A stretch of DNA of 64,000 nucleotides from Marinomonas spartinae (GCF_900089775.1 NZ_FLOB01000003.1:62001-126000); one strand, 5' to 3'; shown: positions 11,087 to 19,870, counted from the first letter of the stretch. Notes: generated from the sequence alone by a model not told the origin. A program made the numbers and translations.

Positions 11087-11171
11087 AATGATATTATTGC
11101 CTAATAGTTTTTAGGGAAGGTACGAGCAAGCCCTCTTGCCAGCATTGACCTTCCCTAGCAATAATATCATT
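11087..11171. repeat. Large nested palindrome / bidirectional terminator
   Basis: Three nested arm pairs are seen: 14 bp (11087-11100 with 11158-11171), 9 bp (11112-11120 with 11149-11157) and 5 bp (11126-11130 with 11135-11139). The plus strand then runs into T's. It lies between two convergent genes, so a bidirectional terminator is the simple reading. The length and nesting also resemble a small palindromic element (MITE-like). No target-site duplication was recognised. Confidence 0.7.
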
Positions 11172-11200
11172 TTTTAAAAGCGGCATACCCAATAAATACT

Positions 11201-11992
11201 TTATTGGGCAATCCCCCAACGTTGAGCTAAAGTAGAGGCTTCACTCCCATGAAGCCAATTATTAACCTTTTTAAGTAAGTGGTTATTGTCTTTTTTCATC
11301 ATATAGACTTTAACACTAGAGGTACCTGCTAGGACTTTCTTAGAAGATACACAAAAGACGCCTTTTTCATGTACTTGATAATAATGCCCTTCAATTAGAT
11401 CCGTAATCATTGCATCAGCTGAGCGATCACGAATCCCCTGTAAATTAGCAAAGTTATTTTTTGTCAGAATGATATCGGCATGCTTTATATGCTTATTCAC
11501 ATAGGCTTGGTTGGTTCCACCTGGGTTAACGATCACTTTCACACTAGGCTTATCAATGTCTGTCAAGATACTCAATGGCTTCTTGTTATGACAGTTACTT
11601 AGAATAATTTTGCCATTTTTTGCCACAGAATCCGATAACAAAAACTGCTCAGCACGTTTTTTGGTGCGGGTAACACCACCAGCTGCAAGATCAAATTTAT
11701 CATCCGCGAGGTCCTGAGACAGGCTAGGCCAAGTGGTTTTGACATATTGAACTTTTAGGTGCAAGGATTTCGCTAGCGCAGAGGTCATATCCACAGCAAA
11801 CCCTACTAGTTTTCCCGATTGAGTGCGGAAAGACATAGGGGCATAATCCTCTGTCAGGCCAACCTTTAAAACACCACTTTGTTGAATTTCCTGCCATGTT
11901 CTAGCCTGTACCTGTTGTGTATTTAACGCAACTAACGCGAACATAGCAAACGATACAAGTTTTAACCTGTCTTTATTGTTGTTCTTAAGCAT
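11201..11992 (-). CDS. Periplasmic solute-binding protein family 3, cyclohexadienyl dehydratase (PheC)-like
   Basis: This 263-residue protein has a signal peptide (hydrophobic residues about 12-28, cut near QARTW). The mature part is a type-2 periplasmic binding fold: VLKVGLTEDYAPMSF, GFAVDM, WPSLSQDLADDKFD and VIVNPGGTNQAY. The NPGGTN block and the DLADDKFD segment resemble PheC, the periplasmic enzyme that turns prephenate/arogenate into phenylpyruvate/phenylalanine. No ABC permease genes are adjacent, which fits an enzyme better than a transporter subunit. An amino-acid-binding role remains possible. Confidence 0.65.
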   Translation of the reverse strand: MLKNNNKDRLKLVSFAMFALVALNTQQVQARTWQEIQQSGVLKVGLTEDYAPMSFRTQSGKLVGFAVDMTSALAKSLHLKVQYVKTTWPSLSQDLADDKFDLAAGGVTRTKKRAEQFLLSDSVAKNGKIILSNCHNKKPLSILTDIDKPSVKVIVNPGGTNQAYVNKHIKHADIILTKNNFANLQGIRDRSADAMITDLIEGHYYQVHEKGVFCVSSKKVLAGTSSVKVYMMKKDNNHLLKKVNNWLHGSEASTLAQRWGIAQ

Positions 11993-12025
11993 ATTTTAAC
12001 CTTCGTTCTTTCAAGAGGAAATGGC

Positions 12026-12907
12026 TCATGCACTTTGCATGTCCAGTGCCATTTTATATAAGGTGTTTTTCTTTTCACCAGTTAACTTAGCCGCCATCGC
12101 AGCTGCTTGTTTAACCGGTAAATCTTCCAATAGTATGCTCAAAATGCGTTTTGCTTCTAGCTCTGCTTCATTACCACTCTCTTGTGTAAAACTCAACATG
12201 ACCACAAATTCGCCCCGCATTTGGTTTGCATCGGTATCGAACACAGCAAGAACCTCCGAGGCTGTTCCTGATAAAAAGGTTTCGAAGGTTTTGGTCACTT
12301 CCCGAGCCAATACCAATTGCGCATCGTCACCATAAACTTTATGCACATCACCGATTGAGTCATAAATACGGTGCGTGGACTCATAAAATACCACCGTACC
12401 CGTCTGCTTTTTCCATGACTCAAAAAGATCACAACGACCTTTGGATTTTGCTGGTACAAAACCTGCGAAAAAGAACTGATCCGTTGGTAATCCAGAGGCA
12501 CATAAAGCCGCCACCAAAGCACATGAACCAGGGATAGGCACCACTTTATGACCCTGTTCACGAAGAGCATGAACAACATGGTAGCCGGGGTCTGAAATGA
12601 GTGGTGTGCCTGCATCTGAAACCAACGCAACACTCTTACCTTCATCCAGTAAACTGGCAACGTAATTAGCCTTATCTTTTTCATTATGATCATGAATGGA
12701 AAAGAGTTTTGCCTCGATGCCAAAATGGTTCAACAAACGGCGAGTATGTCGCGTATCTTCCGCTGCTATATAATCTACATCTCGCAGAGTTTGCTCTGCT
12801 CTTTTGCTAAAATCGTCTAGATTGCCTATTGGAGTCGCAACTATGTACAGTGACCCTCTCGCATCGTCGGAACTATGTGATACCATGTTGCCTCTTTTAT
12901 CTGTCAT
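12026..12907 (-). CDS. rsmI: 16S rRNA (cytidine-1402-2'-O)-methyltransferase RsmI
   Basis: RsmI methylates the ribose of C1402 in the ribosomal decoding centre using SAM. The tetrapyrrole-methylase-type fold is visible: LYIVATPIGNLDD, AAEDTRHTRRLL, ALVSDAGTPLISDPG, VPIPGSCALVAAL and the YESTHR block. A C-terminal helical region follows. The length of 293 residues is usual. It diverges from lpoA with only 10 bases between the start codons. A second ATG at 12886 is possible. The rsmI/lpoA divergent pair is conserved in gammaproteobacteria. Confidence 0.95.
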   Translation of the reverse strand: MTDKRGNMVSHSSDDARGSLYIVATPIGNLDDFSKRAEQTLRDVDYIAAEDTRHTRRLLNHFGIEAKLFSIHDHNEKDKANYVASLLDEGKSVALVSDAGTPLISDPGYHVVHALREQGHKVVPIPGSCALVAALCASGLPTDQFFFAGFVPAKSKGRCDLFESWKKQTGTVVFYESTHRIYDSIGDVHKVYGDDAQLVLAREVTKTFETFLSGTASEVLAVFDTDANQMRGEFVVMLSFTQESGNEAELEAKRILSILLEDLPVKQAAAMAAKLTGEKKNTLYKMALDMQSA

Positions 12908-12917
12908 TTATAAGCTT

Positions 12918-14774
12918 ATGAGCCTGATTAATTACCGCATCATATCATTAACTGTTTGTACTTTTCTGCTAAGTGCTTGTAGTTCAGTCAATTTAAATAC
13001 GCAACCGGGCTACTACTCACCTGATGGCTACTCACAAAAAGGGGAGACAAAAGGTGATGAGTTGCCTCCTAGCATTTATCACCCATTACCCACTAAAGCC
13101 CCCAAGGAATTAGCCGATTCCTACAACAAAGCCCTACAACTCTATCGTGATGGACAATTCTTGCTGGCAAGAGACGCTCTGACTGACAAACTACTTAATA
13201 CTCAGTCTATTATTCGCTTTAAGGCACATTTATTAGCAGCGGCGATTGCCTCAGAATTAGATGATCCAAGCAAAGCAATGGACATGTTGCAGCAGGCATC
13301 GAACCTACCTGCGGCGGACTCACCAGACAACCAAAACCTATTGAATAAAACCAAAGCCACTATTCTAGAGCACACAAACAATTGGCCAGAGGTTGTAAAA
13401 GTACGCTTAGATCTACTTGAGCACCTGCCAAAAGGTGAAGGGCAGGAAAACGAAGCCAAATTATGGCGCGCCGTACAAAACCTAACCGAAGCTGAAATGA
13501 CTGAAATGAGTCAAACTGACTCACCCGTTCTCAAGGGCTTCTTAACCATTAGTCGTATTCTAAGAAATCAGACACTGTCTATAGAACAACAGTTAAAAGC
13601 CTTTAAAACATGGCAGCAAGCCCATCCGGATCACCCAGCAGCCATTGATGTGCCGCAAGATTTTAGGGTTATTGCCAATCTAAAGGATATGGCGCCCAAG
13701 AAAATTGTCTTAATGCTCCCCATGACTGGCAAGCTTGAAAGTGCTTCTCAGGCGATTGTAAATGGCTTCTTTAGCGCCTATTACCACCAGAAGCTTCCCA
13801 GAGCACAAATCGCTGTGGTTAATACGGACAATTATAAAAGCATTGAAGACGCCCTTAAAGCGGCTGATGCGCAGAATCCGGATGTCATTATTGGACCACT
13901 TAAAAAGTCGAACGTGACCGAAATTAATCGTTTGTCTCCTCAGCACCCCGTAATAGCCTTGAATCAGGTAACTGACAATCAGCGGATACCTAATATTTAT
14001 CACTTTTCTTTAAATGCAGAAGACGATATTAATGAACTGATCTCTTTCGCTAAACAAGCAGGTGCCACCAGAGCCGCTATTTTAAGCTCTCAAGATACAT
14101 GGGCATTAAGACAAAGTGACGAGTTTCGTCAAGCTGCAAAGAAAGCCAATGTGACCATCACTGGCGACTTGTCTTATAAAGACACCTCCAGAGGTCGTCA
14201 GCAAGCGGTTCAAAAGCTTTTACTAGTGAACGAAAGTAAATCTCGTATTTACACTATCCAAAAGTGGATTGGCGAGAAGGTCGACACAGAAGTACGCCCT
14301 CGTCAGGACCTAAACTATATTTATTATGCAGGCAAGTTAAGCGATGCGAAGCAAATTCGTCCTCTTTTGGATTTTTATTTTGCAAGCGATGTCCCTATGT
14401 TAGCCAGTAGCACGCTGAATGATTCACCACCAGAACAAGGCATTAACTATAACGATATTGAGCGCATTTTATTTGCTGAAATACCGGCAATTGTCAATAA
14501 AGACAGTGCACTCAAAGATGTATCATCTGGACGTGATTCCAATATTTTACGACGGTTACAAGCGCTAGGTGCAGACGCTTACTTGTTAGCAAATCGCTAT
14601 CCTTTATTTGTACAGCTACCAACCACGCACTTATCGGCAAACACGGGCATAATTACGATGGATCAATATGGTACATTCCATAGACGCCCAGAAATCATGA
14701 CTTACCGAAATGGACATTTGGTACATGCAGTTAGCACGCAGTTTTTTCCGAAAAAAGAAGAAACCGAACAATAA
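12918..14774 (+). CDS. lpoA: Penicillin-binding protein activator LpoA (LppC family lipoprotein)
   Basis: This 618-residue outer-membrane lipoprotein is expected to activate the class A synthase PBP1A. The start at 12918 gives a lipoprotein signal peptide with lipobox LLSAC (Cys21). Residues about 60-260 are helical repeat-like. Residues about 290-600 form a periplasmic-binding-type domain (KIVLMLPMTGKLESASQAI, DVIIGPL, AILSSQD). The frame is open further upstream but would overlap rsmI. The last 50 bases overlap yraN. Confidence 0.92.
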   Translation: MSLINYRIISLTVCTFLLSACSSVNLNTQPGYYSPDGYSQKGETKGDELPPSIYHPLPTKAPKELADSYNKALQLYRDGQFLLARDALTDKLLNTQSIIRFKAHLLAAAIASELDDPSKAMDMLQQASNLPAADSPDNQNLLNKTKATILEHTNNWPEVVKVRLDLLEHLPKGEGQENEAKLWRAVQNLTEAEMTEMSQTDSPVLKGFLTISRILRNQTLSIEQQLKAFKTWQQAHPDHPAAIDVPQDFRVIANLKDMAPKKIVLMLPMTGKLESASQAIVNGFFSAYYHQKLPRAQIAVVNTDNYKSIEDALKAADAQNPDVIIGPLKKSNVTEINRLSPQHPVIALNQVTDNQRIPNIYHFSLNAEDDINELISFAKQAGATRAAILSSQDTWALRQSDEFRQAAKKANVTITGDLSYKDTSRGRQQAVQKLLLVNESKSRIYTIQKWIGEKVDTEVRPRQDLNYIYYAGKLSDAKQIRPLLDFYFASDVPMLASSTLNDSPPEQGINYNDIERILFAEIPAIVNKDSALKDVSSGRDSNILRRLQALGADAYLLANRYPLFVQLPTTHLSANTGIITMDQYGTFHRRPEIMTYRNGHLVHAVSTQFFPKKEETEQ

Positions 14775-15108
14775 CGGCGAAAAAGCAGAACAATGTGCTG
14801 AGGCCTTTCTAAGCAAAAAAGGCCTCAAATTTATCGCTCGTAACTACCATTGCCGTGGTGGCGAAATTGATCTGATCTTTTTAGACAAAGCAACTTATGT
14901 GTTTGTTGAAGTACGCTATCGGGCAAACTCAGCCCACGGTACGGCAGCAGAAAGCCTGAGCGAAGCCAAACTCAGAAAAGTAAGATTGGCCGCGTCCTAT
15001 TGGCTACATAAACACCATCAAGATACCAGCAGTTGTCGCTTTGATGCGGTACTATTTGATGAAACAATTGACTATCAACATTTAACCTGGCTAAGAGCAG
15101 CATTTTAA
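14725..15108 (+). CDS. yraN: YraN family (UPF0102) nuclease-like protein
   Basis: This 127-residue protein has the predicted endonuclease-like core of the family: GEKAEQCAEAFL, FIARNYHCRGGEIDLI, VFVEVRYR and KLRKVRLAASYWL. The E-IDL...EV pattern resembles Holliday-junction resolvase and restriction-type active sites, but function is not established. It overlaps the end of lpoA and diaA follows after 5 bases, the conserved lpoA-yraN-diaA order. An ATG at 14710 is an alternative start. Confidence 0.9.
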   Translation: MQLARSFFRKKKKPNNNGEKAEQCAEAFLSKKGLKFIARNYHCRGGEIDLIFLDKATYVFVEVRYRANSAHGTAAESLSEAKLRKVRLAASYWLHKHHQDTSSCRFDAVLFDETIDYQHLTWLRAAF

Positions 15109-15113
15109 TTACT

Positions 15114-15707
15114 ATGGATTTTCAAGAAGCAATTTATACTCAATTTGCCCAAAGTTTCGAAGCTCAGCAGCAAGCACTAGAAAGCTTGCCTCCTTATATT
15201 GAGCACGCTGCTCGCGTTATTTTTGCTAGCATTGCTGGCGGTGGTAAAGTCGTGTGTGTGGGCAACAGCACTGGTGCCCACCTTGCCCAATACTTTAGCA
15301 CTCTCATGCTAGACAGAATGGATAGAGAACGTCCGGGCCTACCCGCAATCAATCTAAGTGGTGATGCCGCCGCCTTAATGTCGATCTCTCATAACGACAG
15401 CTATCATGATGTGTACTCTAAGCCGATTACTGCTATTGGCAACCCTGGTGATGTGCTATTTGTCGTCGCTAATAAGGGTAACACCTCCCCTATTATCCAA
15501 GCCATTCAAGCCGCCCATGAGCGCAAGATGAGCATTGTTGCACTCACTAGCCCTGAGGCGAAAAATATTTCCTCCTTAACCTCCAGAGACGATACAGAAA
15601 TCAAAGTCAACCTGTTAGGTACCGCTCGCGTCCATGAATGCCAAATCACGGTTGTTCATACTCTCATTGACCTGATTGAACGCCAACTTTTTGGTTACGA
15701 CGAATAA
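15114..15707 (+). CDS. diaA: DnaA initiator-associating protein DiaA (SIS domain)
   Basis: This 197-residue protein consists of one SIS (sugar isomerase) domain, with GGKVVCVGNSTGAHLAQYF, NLSGDAAAL, NPGDVLFVV and the STxxN-like NKGNTSPI segment. GmhA phosphoheptose isomerase is the nearest paralogue family. The position right after lpoA-yraN favours DiaA, which binds DnaA and promotes timely initiation. The usual next gene dolP is not here. Instead hairpins and a broken ABC exporter gene follow. Confidence 0.85.
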   Translation: MDFQEAIYTQFAQSFEAQQQALESLPPYIEHAARVIFASIAGGGKVVCVGNSTGAHLAQYFSTLMLDRMDRERPGLPAINLSGDAAALMSISHNDSYHDVYSKPITAIGNPGDVLFVVANKGNTSPIIQAIQAAHERKMSIVALTSPEAKNISSLTSRDDTEIKVNLLGTARVHECQITVVHTLIDLIERQLFGYDE

Positions 15708-15733
15708 GGACGCTTGTCTGAAAATATAGATAA

Positions 15734-15794
15734 CAGTTTGCGGTTCAAGGCAAGCCGCAAATCTGACAGACGATTAACGAGATATTTAATCGTC
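15734..15794. other. Two adjacent hairpins after diaA
   Basis: The gap 15708-15892 contains a stem of 10 bp with one bulge (15734-15743 with 15755-15765) and a 9-bp stem (15769-15777 with 15786-15794). Neither is followed by a clear T-run. They separate diaA from the convergent ABC gene and may form a rho-independent-like or processing structure. Confidence 0.5.
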
Positions 15795-15892
15795 CCTGAG
15801 TAATCGCATTTTTGGTTTAAAACACCACTGTCCAGGGAATAATTATCTATACATATTATTTAGGCTTCAAATAAAGACAGCCAAGTCATTTA

Positions 15893-17560
15893 TTAGTTTA
15901 AGTGAACTATATTATCTGTATGGTTAATGATGTCTGTACGATGAGTTATGGCAATGACTGACACTTCTTTAGCAATATTTCTAATATATTGCATAACATC
16001 GTTTTGTGTTGCCTCATCAAGACTAGAGCTTGCTTCATCCAAAAATAAAAATTGTGGCCTACTATAAAGCGCACGAGCAATAGCAATACGTTGACGCTCC
16101 CCTCCAGATAAGTTGAGCCCACGCTCACCAACCTGTGTTGAGAAACCATCTGGAAGCGATGCTATTTTTGTAAGAATCGCAGCCTTTGCTGCAACACTTT
16201 CTAACCAGTTTTTATCAATCGGCCTTCCTAGGGTAATGTTTGCTTCTAACGTATCGTTCAATAAAATAATTTCCTGGGGCACCACGCCGATACAGCTATA
16301 CCAATCTTTTCGATTAATTTGATGTAAGGCTTGGTCATCAACATAAATAGATCCACTAGAGGGCTCAGCATACTTCAAAGCAAGCTTAAGAAGCGTTGAT
16401 TTCCCTTTGCCAGTCTCACCCGTAATAAAGGTAATGCCTCCCCTTTTAGCAGTAAAACTAATTCCCGATACTCCCCGACCATTTTTATAAAAAAAGCTCA
16501 CATTGTTAAATGTCAAAATACCTTTTACCATTTCTTTATCTAAGTACGATGTCTGGACGCTTAATTCTATTTCTTCAGGAATAGCCCACATCTTTGCAAA
16601 AGGTTTGAACTCAGTCAAAGCCCGCATAGCCCCTTCAATCGCAAGGCCAGCCATTTCAAACGGACGGTTTAGCTGCAGCAACAACATATTAAACAACACG
16701 ATATCACCGACAGAAAGCTCACCATTATGATAACGAGGCAAAAAGATGGTAAAAGTAATGATAAATTGGAGGCAGAGCACGACACCATAAACCACTGAAA
16801 ACTGAACTTTTCTCAGAGAATAACGTCGCCAGTTATGCAATATTTCTTTAGCGCCATGATGAAAACGTCGACTCATCCAATCTGTTGCATCAAAATAGCG
16901 CAGGGTTTCCATCAGTGTTACTGCATTACCAACCAATTGAGCGTTGCTTTGTCCTTTTTGAGTTGCTTCTTGAAGATACTTTCTTGTGATTTTATTAGAG
17001 AAATAGGTAAGTGACATATAAATTACGCCATAAGCTATAACAATCAATACAACTCTCATATCAATTGTTAATCCTAAAACTAGCAGAGTGAACACAAGTT
17101 GAGCTAGGCCAGGTAGGATGACCATGAACATTAGCTGAATAAGAATATTAACCGCTTGTGCACCTTGTCGTTGCACCGCATGAATTTCAGCTGGATTATG
17201 CTCAATAAAGAAGTGGGGGGGCTTTTTAACTAGTCATTCAAAGAAACTCGTCGCTGCAATAAAATTAAGGCTTTCTGCGAGCATCGAGGATAAATAATTT
17301 ACAGCACTATGAAGCGTCAGCGATAAACCTATCAATAAGGCATAGAACAGTATTAAAACAGTCGCCCTCTCCTGCCATTGATTTCCTGTCATGCTATCAA
17401 TCATCTTTGAGAAAACATATGGAGCTAATACAGAGGTAGCAGCGGAAACTAAAATCACCAAAGAGACAATTAATAGAAATAAGCGGGAGGCCTTGACAAA
17501 TTTACGAATAATTTGAAAAAAAGGCCCAATGACTTTTTGAGAATCTATTTTTTCTTCCAT
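15893..17560 (-). pseudogene. ABC exporter (fused TMD-NBD, Atm1/MsbA-type), interrupted by an opal codon
   Basis: The frame encodes a half-transporter of about 555 residues. The N-terminal membrane domain has about 6 segments. The C-terminal ATPase has all motifs: Walker A GETGKGKST, Q-loop VVPQE, signature LSGGERQR, Walker B FLFLDEA and H-loop ITHR. Codon 109 is TGA (17234-17236), in SFFE-stop-LVKKPP. The frame is the same before and after. An arginine CGA to TGA change would explain it, because family members often have R here. The cargo is unknown and no partner gene is next to it. An upstream TTG (17566) is an alternative start. Confidence 0.85.
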
Positions 17561-17616
17561 AACCAAAAGACCTCACATATTACTTTTAACCCTTGCTAAA
17601 AATAATGGCACTGCCG

Positions 17617-17660
17617 TAGATACAGAAAAAGGCTTCCGAGGAAGCCTTTTTCTGTATCTA
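17617..17660. terminator. Perfect 20-bp palindrome, bidirectional terminator
   Basis: Arms 17617-17636 and 17641-17660 are exact inverted repeats around a 4-base CGAG loop. Each arm contains an A5 or T5 run at the stem base, so RNA from either strand makes a strong hairpin with a U-stretch. It ends the sspA-sspB unit and lies between sspB and the ABC gene. Confidence 0.9.
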
Positions 17661-17702
17661 AAACCATTGGCTATTTGCCGTTTGCACTCATCAAAAAAGG
17701 CA

Positions 17703-18086
17703 TTATTTAACCACTTTTAAGGTAAAACCCTTCTTAGGCGGTGTTGGTGGAGTTGGCTCTGGCGCTTCTTCTGGAAACTCTTCATCAGGAAAAACAAAGC
17801 CATCGCCATTTTCCTGCGCATATAATGCTAATGCAGCCTGAATAGGTACATACACTTCCATGGGCTTACCACCAAAACGTGCACCAAAAGACACACCACT
17901 TTTATCCATTATCAAGTTACGAACTGCCGACATGCTAATATCCAGCACAATCTGACCATCTTTTACAAATTCTCGCGGAATAATCGTACCAGCCTGATCC
18001 GCATCCACCAAAAGATAGGGTGTCATGTCATTATCGGCAATCCAGCTATAAGCCGCGTTCAATAAATATGATCTTTTTGGTAACAT
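17703..18086 (-). CDS. sspB: ClpXP protease specificity-enhancing factor SspB
   Basis: SspB delivers ssrA-tagged proteins from stalled ribosomes to ClpXP. The 127-residue protein has the substrate-binding domain (RSYLLNAAYSWI, GTIIPREFV, VSFGARFGG), then a Pro/Glu-rich linker (about residues 95-116), and ends with FTLKVVK, the ClpX-docking tail. The ATG at 18086 has AGGAG 6 bases upstream. The 6-residue longer frame is not needed. It follows sspA after a 319-base gap with its own terminator. Confidence 0.95.
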   Translation of the reverse strand: MLPKRSYLLNAAYSWIADNDMTPYLLVDADQAGTIIPREFVKDGQIVLDISMSAVRNLIMDKSGVSFGARFGGKPMEVYVPIQAALALYAQENGDGFVFPDEEFPEEAPEPTPPTPPKKGFTLKVVK

Positions 18087-18405
18087 TTTTACTCCTACAA
18101 CCATCTAGCTTAACGCTTGATCGAATGAAAATGGTTTATGTTATTCACGTCTTCCCCAATCAAGTAGCCCCTTTCACATCAGCACAGCCTTCATGATGGA
18201 AAACTTAAGAAAATTGATAACTGATGGTAACACATGGCATTGACTCATGTTACTCAGCACAAAGACGACAAATGGAAAATTGCACCAATAAAAGTCATCA
18301 AAGTGTAAAATCGCTCATTTAAGGTATAAAAAAAGAGCCATTGTGAAGTGACTCTCTTTTTTATACTGGCTATGACCTATAGATAACAATAAATGCGTTG
18401 ATCAG
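18087..18405 (-). other. sspA-sspB intergenic region
   Basis: This 319-base gap holds the sspA terminator (18324-18366) and must contain the sspB promoter. No open frame with a ribosome site was found in it. No operator could be recognised. Confidence 0.4.
18324..18366 (-). terminator. Terminator of sspA
   Basis: Imperfect arms 18324-18337 and 18352-18366 pair over about 14 bp, with A- and T-rich bases on the outer stem. It starts 40 bases after the sspA stop. Confidence 0.75.
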
Positions 18406-19038
18406 TTAATCTAAACGCATCTCTTGCTCTGCCTCAGACAGGCTTTCTTTGAAAGAGTCGCGCTCAAACACCAGATCCATATATTTATATAAAGCACTCG
18501 CCTGCTCTTTAGGAATATCGATTCCCAAAGAAGGTAAACGCCATAGGATAGGTGCCAAACAGCAATCAACGATGGTGAACTCATCGCTCATAAAATAAGG
18601 CTTCTCTGAGAAAATGGGAGAAACACTAATCAAACCTTCGCGTAACTCTTTTTGCGCTTGAGCGACAGCCTCTTTGTCCTTGCTAGAAAGAATCAAATCA
18701 ACCAGTTTCGCCCAGTCACGCTGAATACGGTACATGTACAAACGACTTTCTGCACGAGCAACCGGATAAACAGGCAACAAAGGCGGATGAGGAAAACGCT
18801 CATCAAGATATTCCATCATGACATTAGGCTCATACAGAACCAGGTCACGATCTACTAGCGCAGGCAACTCATTGTATGGATTCACATCAGCCAACTCTTC
18901 TGGCTTATTGAATGGGTCCACATCAATGATGTCCACAGTAACAGCTTTTTCTGCCAATACAATACGAACTCGATGGCTGTAATGATCTTCACCATCGGAG
19001 AAGAACGTCATTGAAGAGCGCTTAGCAATAACACCCAT
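18406..19038 (-). CDS. sspA: Stringent starvation protein A SspA
   Basis: SspA is a GST-fold protein that binds RNA polymerase and acts in starvation and acid responses. The 210-residue sequence has the thioredoxin-like N-terminal domain ([21 protein letters not shown], without a CxxC active site) and the all-helical C-terminal GST domain. [18 protein letters not shown] is the typical block. The ATG at 19038 has AAAGGGG 6-7 bases upstream and gives the usual [10 protein letters not shown] start. It lies between petC and sspB, the common sspAB context after the cytochrome bc1 genes. Confidence 0.95.
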   Translation of the reverse strand: MGVIAKRSSMTFFSDGEDHYSHRVRIVLAEKAVTVDIIDVDPFNKPEELADVNPYNELPALVDRDLVLYEPNVMMEYLDERFPHPPLLPVYPVARAESRLYMYRIQRDWAKLVDLILSSKDKEAVAQAQKELREGLISVSPIFSEKPYFMSDEFTIVDCCLAPILWRLPSLGIDIPKEQASALYKYMDLVFERDSFKESLSEAEQEMRLD

Positions 19039-19135
19039 GTATAACCCCTTTCTTAAAAACAACACACACCCATGATGGGCAAACTTAAAATTGACCAGCT
19101 AAATCCATTATTGAGGGATAGGACTGGACGATAAC

Positions 19136-19870
19136 TTATCTAACATCACGCCAAAATTCTTTTTTCAACAAATAAGCAAACACACTAAACAAAGCAACAA
19201 ACAGCAAAACTTTTAGCCCTAAAGATTCTCGTTCAAAACGCGAGGGATCCGCTGTATAAGCTAAAAAGTTCGCGGTATCGTATGCGATTTGCTTAAAATC
19301 TTGTTCCGAAATCCTTCCTTTTATCTCCCCGGCCACCGTACGGCAACCGTGACCAGCCTTAAATGCTGTCTCTCCTTGCTTACATTGCAGCAACCTTTGA
19401 CCTTGCAAATGCTCAAGCACGTTGGGCATTGCCACATTCTTAAGCAACAGGTTATTCACCCCTAGAGGACGTGATTTATCTTGATAAAAGCTTTGCAAAT
19501 AATGATATATCCAATTAGGACTTCGCCGTTTTGCCTCAAGCGTTAAATCAGGCGCTTTTGCACCAAACCAACGTTTTGCATCAGCTGGCGTCATAGCCGC
19601 TGTAATTTGATCGCCTATTCTAGCATATTTTGGTAATAAATTTTCCTCAAATAATGCATTAGGAATACCTAAATCAATAGAAATTTCCTTATAACGCATA
19701 TAACTAAGCTGATGACAGCCAGAGCAATAATTTGAATAAATCTTTAACCCCCGCTGCAAAGAGGCTCGGTCATTAAAATCAGGTGTCATTATCCCCTGAT
19801 CACTCACAGCCGCGACAGCAGAAAGGCTGAAAAAGCAGGAAAGCAGCGCAATAAAGATAGCTCTATTCAT
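19136..19870 (-). CDS. petC: Cytochrome c1 subunit of the bc1 complex
   Basis: This 244-residue protein is the membrane-anchored haem c subunit of respiratory complex III, which passes electrons from the Rieske protein to cytochrome c. It has a signal peptide, the haem site CSGCH (about residue 50), a distal Met region (LKNVAMPNVL), and a C-terminal membrane helix (LKVLLFVALFSVFAYLL) before the basic tail. Its ATG at 19870 shares one base with the petB stop. It is the last gene of petABC. Confidence 0.95.
   Translation of the reverse strand: MNRAIFIALLSCFFSLSAVAAVSDQGIMTPDFNDRASLQRGLKIYSNYCSGCHQLSYMRYKEISIDLGIPNALFEENLLPKYARIGDQITAAMTPADAKRWFGAKAPDLTLEAKRRSPNWIYHYLQSFYQDKSRPLGVNNLLLKNVAMPNVLEHLQGQRLLQCKQGETAFKAGHGCRTVAGEIKGRISEQDFKQIAYDTANFLAYTADPSRFERESLGLKVLLFVALFSVFAYLLKKEFWRDVR

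Noticed and set aside
12295..12723. 142-codon frame on the minus strand inside rsmI
   Set aside because: A shadow of rsmI in another frame, with unlikely composition and no ribosome site.
15114..15707. GmhA (phosphoheptose isomerase) instead of DiaA
   Set aside because: Same SIS fold, but the position right after lpoA-yraN is the typical diaA site.
17215..17221. Frameshift at the C7 run as cause of the split ABC gene
   Set aside because: Both halves are in the same frame; the break is the TGA at 17234-17236.
8700..17600. Insertion sequence or prophage around the broken genes
   Set aside because: No transposase, integrase or clear target-site duplication is visible. Palindromes alone do not prove a mobile element.
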